A DNA stretch of 5,723 nucleotides from Desulfobacteraceae bacterium (GTDB lineage: Bacteria; Desulfobacterota; Desulfobacteria; Desulfobacterales; Desulfosalsimonadaceae), in contig PUOB01000078.1 of assembly GCA_003551985.1 (NCBI GenBank), positions 1 through 5,723 of the forward strand, read 5' to 3'. Position numbers and translations under genes: made by a program. Positions within the stretch are counted from its first letter, which is position 1; each line of letters begins with the position of its first letter. Positions 1-4,323 of this stretch are shown in pieces. A model generated the notes under the pieces. That model was given only the letters and a program-made list of their open reading frames with translations, was not told where the DNA came from and did not search any database.

Positions 1-285
1 ACGGCCGACAACTTCATGCCCCATGAAAACCCTTGGAACACCCGGGAGGGCTGCAACGGATATCGACGGACTGGCTTTGACGAAAAACATGGAAAGGTCC
101 GTGCCGCATATGCCGGCCATGGTGCTGTCCACCCTCACCCAGTTTGGGCCCGGAAGCGGCGGGTCGGGAAGCGTGCCGAAGCGAACCGGTGACAAGGGCG
201 AAGCATAAATCCATGGAAATACGGGAGCCAGCATTTTAGTGAGCAGTATTTTCGATATGTTCACGTCGAAAAAAAGGGATTTCAT
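1..285 (-). CDS. Zinc-dependent medium-chain alcohol dehydrogenase, N-terminal part (runs off left edge)
   Basis: An open frame of 95 codons starts at ATG 285 and leaves the window at base 1 without a stop. It encodes the GroES-like N-terminal half of a medium-chain dehydrogenase/reductase. The family hallmark GICGTD lies at residues 58-63, with Cys60 as the expected catalytic-zinc ligand. GHEVVG begins at residue 89, with His90 and Glu91 at the next zinc site. The stretch between CGTD and GHE is about 25 residues, longer than in simple alcohol dehydrogenases and like threonine or sorbitol dehydrogenase relatives. Family members oxidise alcohols or reduce carbonyls with NAD(P) in the cytoplasm; the cofactor fold and any structural zinc loop lie outside the window, so substrate and cofactor are unknown. 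Its ATG overlaps the stop of the upstream small gene (ATGA), which implies translational coupling as the fifth gene of the operon. Confidence 0.88.
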   Translation of the reverse strand, partial: MKSLFFDVNISKILLTKMLAPVFPWIYASPLSPVRFGTLPDPPLPGPNWVRVDSTMAGICGTDLSMFFVKASPSISVAALPGVPRVFMGHEVVGR

Positions 286-554
286 CTCGGTCGGGCCTTG
301 TCCGGCGGTTGTTTATTTTTCGCGCGGGTACTCGGCAAAGGAAATCCCTCGAAAATGGAAAGGTAAGTATTGAGGCCCTTCAGCCAGGAGCCTTCGATCA
401 TCGCAAAATTCCGTGTAATCTGAAGCCACAGACGCCATTCCCGGATCAGGTAGGGGAGTTGCCGGAGGGTAATATTATACTGTTTGAGCGCAACGACGTT
501 GTCCCAGAGCTTTTTAAGATCGTGTTTCTTGTTTTTAATCCCCTTCATAACCAT
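282..554 (-). CDS. Small basic protein of unknown function (90 aa)
   Basis: I do not recognise this family. The frame has ATG 554 as its only upstream start (a second ATG lies at 548), and both have a weak ribosome binding site. It begins 13 bases after the preceding gene's stop, and its TGA overlaps the dehydrogenase ATG, so it sits as a coupled operon member. Third-position base use looks like the neighbouring genes. The protein is basic at the N-terminus (residues 4-16 rich in Lys). The middle, about residues 33-65, is aromatic and amphipathic (Pro-Tyr-Leu-Ile-Arg-Glu-Trp-Arg-Leu-Trp). The tail is Pro/Lys/Arg rich. There is no cysteine, no signal peptide and no convincing transmembrane segment. 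It could be a small adaptor or subunit for the flanking redox enzymes; that is a guess from position only. Confidence 0.62.
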   Translation of the reverse strand: MVMKGIKNKKHDLKKLWDNVVALKQYNITLRQLPYLIREWRLWLQITRNFAMIEGSWLKGLNTYLSIFEGFPLPSTRAKNKQPPDKARPR

Positions 555-567
555 GGGTTCATGCTTT

Positions 568-1263
568 TTATGGGTTGACCAGAACGAGCCCCATTAAACT
601 GCCCCGGGGTATGCTGTCCGGTTCACACGTCCCGCCGATGGGAAACTGATCCCATCCTGCCCTTGCCGCCATTCTATAGACATCCATGCCGCACGACTCC
701 ATGGAAAAGGAACTGAGTTCCGGATGTCGGCACCCCTTGTCCGTCATGAGGTTTTGGCATGTGGGCTGTAGGTGGCAGAACGGGTCCCTGCAGTTTCCCG
801 CTGCGAATCAGTGGGTGCGGCCAAAACCCGCCTCCGCCGCTTTTTTCTGGAGCAGTTTTACGATGGTGAAAACCAGAATATAGTGTCCGCCCAGGTTGAT
901 GGCATTGCCCTTGTCGTCCATGATGCCGGAATCGATGGCTTTGTGGATATTTTTTGCCGCTATGATCGCACTGTCGACTTTCTTGCGGAAAAAAATCGCC
1001 CATTCATAGTGTGAAACTATCTCACGGACCTCTTGAACGGAATAGCCATGAGGAGGGCAGTGGGCGCAGTTTCCGGACATGTAGCATTTCGGTATCATGC
1101 ATTTAAAGCGCACCCGCGGATCGACGATGACATCTTCGGTGCTGATGATGACGGCATCGTCCGCACCCCGCGTTAACGCAAATCGCCTCAAATGTTCAAT
1201 ACCTGCGGCCGGGTGGTCGGGTTTACCTTTGCTCCGGCAGAGCGTTTTGGATGGGGCCATCAT
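568..1263 (-). CDS. DUF2284 cysteine-rich protein with in-frame UGA at codon 152 (selenoprotein candidate or interrupted gene)
   Basis: The start is ATG 1263, which overlaps the stop of the upstream DUF2284 gene (ATGA); ATG 1260 is an alternative. The frame reaches TGA at 808-810 after 151 residues. It then continues open for 79 codons to TAA 568-570, giving 231 residues, close to the 212 of the neighbouring paralogue. The N-terminal cluster is Cys55-x4-Cys60-x5-Cys66-x2-Cys69-Pro-Pro, typical of the DUF2284 predicted metal-binding family. After the TGA come Cys158-x4-Cys163-x5-Cys169-x8-Cys178 and a family-like Arg-His-Pro and Ser-Met-Glu-Ser-Cys-Gly-Met-Asp block. This spacing is identical to the paralogue's. 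The paralogue has Gly142 at the TGA position, so a GGA to TGA change is one simple explanation; selenocysteine insertion is the other. If the TGA acts as a stop, the product is a 151-residue fragment lacking the C-terminal cluster. The function of the family is not established; metal or Fe-S binding is inferred from the cysteines. Confidence 0.72.
775..804 (-). other. Hairpin just downstream of the in-frame UGA (possible SECIS, unproven)
   Basis: In the transcript, four nucleotides GCAG and four CGGG, starting 4 nt after the UGA, can pair with CCCG and CUGC further on. This gives an 8-bp, mostly GC stem with a two-U bulge on the 3' side and a 12-nt loop. A second fold, six pairs with a five-base ACCCG loop, uses the same 3' side. 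Bacterial SECIS elements sit directly after the Sec UGA, usually with the apical loop about 16-37 nt downstream and a G early in the loop. The first fold places its loop at about 12 nt and the second at about 23 nt, but neither has the early G. The structure is visible; its role is uncertain. Confidence 0.25.
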
Positions 1264-1898
1264 GTCACCATAACCAGGCCCGCGAGCAGGGCTTCCCGGT
1301 TGTTTTCGTTCAAATGCCAGCCGGCATGGCCGGCCATTGCCAGTGCATCTATTCCCGCAGCTTCCATGGAGGGGCGGCCCTTGTTGGGATGAATGCACGC
1401 TTTTCCCTTAAGCATGGGCCAGCAGCGTTTTTCATCGCTGCATAATACGCTTCTGCAGTTTCCGGAGGCGAGACCCATAGAAAGATGATATCCGTTATAG
1501 AAGCATGCGGATTCAATCATCGTGACAAGATTATATAAACGGACATAGCTGTTCCGGTAGCGGATATCGTCGATGGGGCCGCCCCCGCAGGCGGGCATTC
1601 CCGGCGGGGGCGAAATCCTGAAGAAAACGCCGTATTGATAGGCGCATATTGCTTCTACGATATCATCCTTCGGGTATAACAAGGGCCAGTGGACGGACGG
1701 GTAGCCGTCATCCGCGTTTACCCGTTCACGTATTGATGAACTGAAAACAACCTGATCGGCGTCGATCACAATCGTGTCCATGGCACCGCCCCGTTCCGCT
1801 TTTTCACAGAGCTGCTTCAGGTTGTCGGCCAGGATGCCGGGATCGTCCTGAACGGCAATCCGGCTTACCGCCTTGGGTTTTTCAATATTAAATGTCAT
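1260..1898 (-). CDS. DUF2284-family protein lacking the N-terminal cysteine cluster (212 aa)
   Basis: This is the second operon gene, beginning 33 bases after the nitroreductase stop. No good ribosome binding site precedes ATG 1898, but homology to the next gene covers residues from about 28 onward, so the start must be near. The C-terminal family block is intact: Cys148-x4-Cys153-x5-Cys159-x8-Cys168, then Arg-Pro-Ser-Met-Glu-Ala-Ala-Gly-Ile-Asp at 175-184. The N-terminal cluster of the family is absent. In a gapless local alignment with the neighbouring paralogue, its four cysteines are replaced by Val60, Gly65, Trp71 and Leu74. A Pro-rich, Gly-rich loop (about 96-108, with Cys104) follows the Phe-Phe-Arg segment. 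It probably arose by duplication and may form a heterodimer with the next gene's product, binding one metal centre instead of two. Function is unknown; a cytoplasmic location is expected as there is no signal peptide. Confidence 0.82.
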   Translation of the reverse strand: MTFNIEKPKAVSRIAVQDDPGILADNLKQLCEKAERGGAMDTIVIDADQVVFSSSIRERVNADDGYPSVHWPLLYPKDDIVEAICAYQYGVFFRISPPPGMPACGGGPIDDIRYRNSYVRLYNLVTMIESACFYNGYHLSMGLASGNCRSVLCSDEKRCWPMLKGKACIHPNKGRPSMEAAGIDALAMAGHAGWHLNENNREALLAGLVMVT

Positions 1899-1931
1899 CG
1901 CATTACTGCATTGATTTTAATGAAAAAACTC

Positions 1932-2972
1932 TTAAATCCATTTGACTCGCAGTTGTTCCCTTTCCACGACATTGTCCACCTGTCCTTTCGGAAACCCCAG
2001 GGTGAGGGACGTTACGATTTCGAACGGCGGTGCAATACCCAGCTTCTTACGGTAGCGAGGAAACCCTTGCAATCCGTCTATCAGGCTCACATAGCAGGTG
2101 CCGAGCCCGAGCGCGTGGGCGGCAAGCACCATGTTTTGCCCGCATATGCCGGTGTCCAGATCGATTGAACCGATTCCGCGGCGATCGGCAAGCAATATAA
2201 TGAGCGTAGGCGCATGAAAGAACGTGTGATAATCCGGATCACTGACAATGGCATTGATACCGCCAAGGGCACGCGGGTCTAACTCGTTAGGCCCCCTCAG
2301 ACGAAGCAGCAGCTGGTAGACCAGTTTCTGCCAGGTCTTCAGACCGGCATTTTTATCGCCGGGCACCTGCTTGGTCACCCACTTATGGGGGAGGGCCGCA
2401 TACATGACAATTCTGCAGAATTTCTTCACCAGCCGGTCTATTTCGTCGATAACGGCTTTGTCCTGAATGACAATAAATTTCCAGGGCTGGTTGTTTCCCG
2501 CAGAAGGCGCGAACCTGCCGGCTTCCAGCACGCGTTCGACCAACTCCCGGGGCACCTGCTTTTTTTTATACAGCCTTACGCTTCGGCGCTTGTAAATGAC
2601 CTGTTCGGTTTCCGTCAGCCGGTTTTCCGAAGGTATGTCTTTTGGCACATCTTGCCTGTCGTCGAGAAGGGCGGGGCGGGTTTTGCCGCCTGAATACAGG
2701 TGGTTATTTTTCCAGTAACCCCGCTGCACCCGGTAGTCGCCTTCGATTCTTATGGCTTTCTCGGGGCAGACGGCCTCACAATTCTGGCAGGTAATACAGC
2801 GGAAATGGTCGTATCGCTCATTGTGCATGCACGTTTTATTGAAGATCATCAGCAGTTGGATCGGGCATGATTTTACACAGCGTCCGCAGCCGTCGCATTT
2901 ATCTTCATCTATCTTGATAACAGGGTAGACAGCCGGAGGTAGATGCGTTAATCGGTGGTTCTCGAGAAACAT
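1932..2972 (-). CDS. Ferredoxin-nitroreductase fusion flavoprotein (2x[4Fe-4S] + FMN domain)
   Basis: First gene of the minus-strand operon, 346 residues from ATG 2972. ATG 2978 is in frame two codons upstream, but the AAAAGG at 2980-2985 is 1 base from it and 7 bases from 2972, which favours 2972. The N-terminus is a bacterial two-cluster ferredoxin: Cys26-x2-Cys29-x2-Cys32-x3-Cys36-Pro and Cys59-x2-Cys62-x2-Cys65-x3-Cys69-Pro. A linker of about 50 residues leads to a nitroreductase-family FMN domain: Arg-Arg-Ser-Val-Arg at 129-133 and Pro-Ser-Ala-Gly-Asn-Asn-Gln-Pro-Trp at 156-164 (FMN contacts), Gly-Leu-Gly-Thr-Cys near 289, and a Leu-Gly-Phe-Pro-Lys-Gly block near 325. A basic helical insert at about 185-235 is longer than in simple nitroreductases. 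Known relatives use the clusters to pass electrons to FMN. The natural substrate may well not be a nitro compound. The clusters suggest reduction with ferredoxin-type electrons in an anaerobe. Confidence 0.93.
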   Translation of the reverse strand: MFLENHRLTHLPPAVYPVIKIDEDKCDGCGRCVKSCPIQLLMIFNKTCMHNERYDHFRCITCQNCEAVCPEKAIRIEGDYRVQRGYWKNNHLYSGGKTRPALLDDRQDVPKDIPSENRLTETEQVIYKRRSVRLYKKKQVPRELVERVLEAGRFAPSAGNNQPWKFIVIQDKAVIDEIDRLVKKFCRIVMYAALPHKWVTKQVPGDKNAGLKTWQKLVYQLLLRLRGPNELDPRALGGINAIVSDPDYHTFFHAPTLIILLADRRGIGSIDLDTGICGQNMVLAAHALGLGTCYVSLIDGLQGFPRYRKKLGIAPPFEIVTSLTLGFPKGQVDNVVEREQLRVKWI

Positions 2973-2979
2973 AGGCATA

Positions 2980-2985
2980 CCTTTT
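2980..2985 (-). promoter_or_regulatory. Ribosome binding site favouring the second Met of the nitroreductase
   Basis: AAAAGG on the minus strand ends 7 bases before ATG 2972 but only 1 base before ATG 2978, so initiation at 2972 is favoured. It is a short, moderate Shine-Dalgarno match. Confidence 0.5.
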
Positions 2986-3060
2986 AATCAACAAAACGAT
3001 AAACGGATGAAAAAGACGCCAAATGCAACACGTAAAAATGATTTTGCGGGGTCGACCTAT

Positions 3061-3090
3061 AAAATAGGATGCAATTGACCATACAGTCAA
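3061..3090 (-). promoter_or_regulatory. Sigma70-type promoter of the redox operon, overlapping the operator
   Basis: On the minus strand, TTGACT (3090-3085) is followed by an 18-base spacer and TATTTT (3066-3061). The -35 box is five of six to consensus and the -10 four of six. It would start transcription near 3054, leaving a leader of about 80 bases before the nitroreductase. The layout matches the thiolase promoter: the same operator supplies the -35 box in both, in the same orientation relative to transcription, so a bound repressor would block polymerase. Confidence 0.55.
3075..3090. promoter_or_regulatory. 16-bp inverted-repeat operator, copy 1
   Basis: TTGACCATACAGTCAA is an inverted repeat with TTGAC/GTCAA arms around a central TA, the size and shape of TetR-family operators. 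Its exact reverse complement occurs at 4237-4252 before the thiolase. The MerR-TetR regulator gene starts 130 bases away and is the obvious binding candidate. That assignment is inference from position and symmetry. Confidence 0.75.
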
Positions 3091-3107
3091 GTAAAATAGT
3101 AAGGCTG

Positions 3108-3136
3108 TTGCATCAAAATTAAAATTTCGATATAAT
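3108..3136 (+). promoter_or_regulatory. Promoter of the MerR-TetR regulator gene
   Basis: TTGCAT (3108-3113), a 17-base spacer and a perfect TATAAT (3131-3136). Transcription would begin near 3143, giving a leader of about 77 bases. The operator at 3075-3090 lies upstream of the -35 box, at roughly -53 to -68, so repression of the regulator's own gene would not be by direct occlusion. It may therefore be expressed continuously. Confidence 0.55.
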
Positions 3137-3206
3137 TGCTTTTAAACCGAATATCGGTGTATGTACAGTTGATAGACAAAACGCGGTTGACAGGTTGCGT
3201 TTATTC

Positions 3207-3218
3207 AGGGGAAGAGGG
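3207..3218 (+). promoter_or_regulatory. Ribosome binding site deciding the regulator start
   Basis: AGGGGAAGAGGG precedes ATG 3220. AGGGG ends 8 bases before the ATG. The frame is also open upstream to a TTG at 3136, but that lies inside the TATAAT promoter region and has no ribosome binding site, so ATG 3220 is chosen. Confidence 0.7.
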
Positions 3219-3219
3219 T

Positions 3220-4143
3220 ATGGACGACAAGACAAAATGGTACCGGATCAGTCAGCTTGAACGCATCTCCGGCGTCCCGCGCCGGACTATCCATTTCTAT
3301 GTGGCCCAGGGATTGCTGCACAGGCCGAAAAAAACCGGCAAAACAATGGCCTACTACGACAGCCGTCATGTTCGCAGGCTCGAATTCATTAAAGCGTCAA
3401 AGCGCCGGGGATTGCCTCTCGTCGCCATCAGGGAAAAGATTTCCGAGTTTGAGTCGTCTGACCCGGTTGCATTTGACGGCGATCGGCCGTTGACGTCTCT
3501 CCATGCCGGGCGCTCCTTCCCCCGGAAAAAAGGAAAAATGAAGGCTGCGGGGAAAAAGACCCGGGAGCGCATACTTGATGCCGGTTCATACCTTTTCAGG
3601 GAAAAAGGGTACAAGGAATCCAAGATAAGCGACATCACAAAAGGATTGAACGTCGGCAAAGGAACATTTTATTTTTATTTTCCGGATAAAAAAGCCCTTC
3701 TTTTCGAATGCGTGCCGCGAATTTTCTTTGATCTTTTTTCACAAGGGTGGGACCGTATCCGTGCTGTTGAAGATCCCCTGAAGCGGCTTGAATTAAGGGC
3801 GGAGACCGTTATCCCGGTTTTGAAGGAATTCTGTGCGATTGTTCAGCTCAGCAAAGAGGCCATGGAAGACGATGACCCGAAGCTTCAGCAACTTGGCAGG
3901 AAGACATATCTTTCCATCTGCCGCCCGATTGAATCCGACATCAAACGGGGCGTTGAACTCGGTCTCTTTTCGCCGATCAATCCCAAAATCGCGGCCGTCT
4001 TCATGATCGGCATCATGGAACATTTTTATTACATTCAGACAATCGACCCGGACTATCATCCCTCTGCGGTATGGGCGGATATTCAGCGGTTGCTTGTGGA
4101 CGGCATCAGGGGTTCGTTGAATACAGGGTCATGCTCCCCATAA
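3220..4143 (+). CDS. Two-headed transcriptional regulator: MerR-type HTH fused to a TetR-family repressor
   Basis: 307 residues. Residues about 8-76 form a MerR-type winged helix-turn-helix: Tyr-Arg-Ile-Ser-Gln-Leu at 8-13, Gly-Val-Pro-Arg-Arg-Thr-Ile-His-Phe-Tyr at 18-27, then the Gly-Leu-Leu wing entry and Tyr-Tyr-Asp. A polar linker, about 80-110, ends in a Lys-rich run. Residues about 112-162 form a classic TetR helix-turn-helix: Thr-Arg-Glu-Arg-Ile-Leu-Asp-Ala, Phe-Arg-Glu-Lys-Gly-Tyr, and Val-Gly-Lys-Gly-Thr-Phe-Tyr-Phe-Tyr-Phe at 145-154. The remainder, to about 300, is a helical ligand-binding and dimer domain without a named match. TetR-type repressors usually leave DNA on binding a small ligand; beside a thiolase, an acyl-CoA ligand is plausible but inferred. 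The 16-bp inverted repeats before the redox operon and the thiolase are its likely targets. The unusual point is two DNA-binding domains in one chain with no MerR effector domain. Confidence 0.9.
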   Translation: MDDKTKWYRISQLERISGVPRRTIHFYVAQGLLHRPKKTGKTMAYYDSRHVRRLEFIKASKRRGLPLVAIREKISEFESSDPVAFDGDRPLTSLHAGRSFPRKKGKMKAAGKKTRERILDAGSYLFREKGYKESKISDITKGLNVGKGTFYFYFPDKKALLFECVPRIFFDLFSQGWDRIRAVEDPLKRLELRAETVIPVLKEFCAIVQLSKEAMEDDDPKLQQLGRKTYLSICRPIESDIKRGVELGLFSPINPKIAAVFMIGIMEHFYYIQTIDPDYHPSAVWADIQRLLVDGIRGSLNTGSCSP

Positions 4144-4236
4144 CTATCTATTAACTATTCATCAAACACACTTCATGTCTGAATCGATCTGCCATAAAAA
4201 ATTAAATTTACTAAGTGACAACATGATATTCTAGAT

Positions 4237-4252
4237 TTGACTGTATGGTCAA
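4237..4252. promoter_or_regulatory. 16-bp inverted-repeat operator, copy 2
   Basis: TTGACTGTATGGTCAA, the exact reverse complement of copy 1 at 3075-3090 (16 of 16). It overlaps the -35 box of the thiolase promoter. Flanking bases outside the 16 are not conserved between the copies, which marks the boundary of the recognised site. Confidence 0.78.
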
Positions 4253-4265
4253 ATTAGCATATCTT
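4237..4265 (+). promoter_or_regulatory. Sigma70-type promoter of the thiolase gene
   Basis: TTGACT (4237-4242), a 17-base spacer, and TATCTT (4260-4265). The -35 hexamer is the left arm of the operator. Expected start is near 4272, with a leader of about 50 bases that contains a terminator-like hairpin. Confidence 0.6.
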
Positions 4266-4287
4266 TTCAGATGCACCAGAAATAAAT

Positions 4288-4309
4288 GCTGCGGCGCAGC
4301 CTTTTTTTT
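4288..4309 (+). terminator. Intrinsic-terminator-like hairpin in the thiolase leader
   Basis: GCTGC-GGC-GCAGC (4288-4300) forms a five-pair GC stem with a three-base loop, followed after one C by eight T (4302-4309). The AAA before the stem could pair with the first Ts across a T/C mismatch. It lies between the thiolase promoter and its ribosome binding site (AAGGAG, 4312-4317). It may end transcription arriving from the regulator gene, or act as an attenuator on the thiolase transcript. The stem is short, so termination may be partial. Confidence 0.45.
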
Positions 4310-4323
4310 ATAAGGAGCTTTAA

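Noticed and set aside
674..1003. Minus-strand frame overlapping the second DUF2284 gene, considered as evidence for a frameshift
   Set aside because: Its sequence is not family-like; the true C-terminal block is in the original frame after the TGA, so no frameshift is needed.
1264..1398. Upstream extension of the second DUF2284 gene to ATG 1398
   Set aside because: This would overlap the first DUF2284 gene by 139 bases; the extra residues do not resemble the family, and the ATGA-coupled start at 1263 fits the homology.
3187..3192. TTGACA as a second -35 box for the regulator
   Set aside because: A -10 box at the right distance would fall at or past the start codon region, and none is present; the TATAAT promoter at 3108-3136 explains expression better.
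3136..3219. Upstream extension of the regulator to a TTG at 3136
   Set aside because: The TTG overlaps the TATAAT box at 3131-3136, has no ribosome binding site, and the added residues do not belong to a MerR domain. ATG 3220 has a strong site.
4144..4236. Terminator for the regulator gene
   Set aside because: The AT-rich stretch shows no GC stem followed by a T run; the nearest candidate is the hairpin at 4288-4309, beyond the thiolase promoter.
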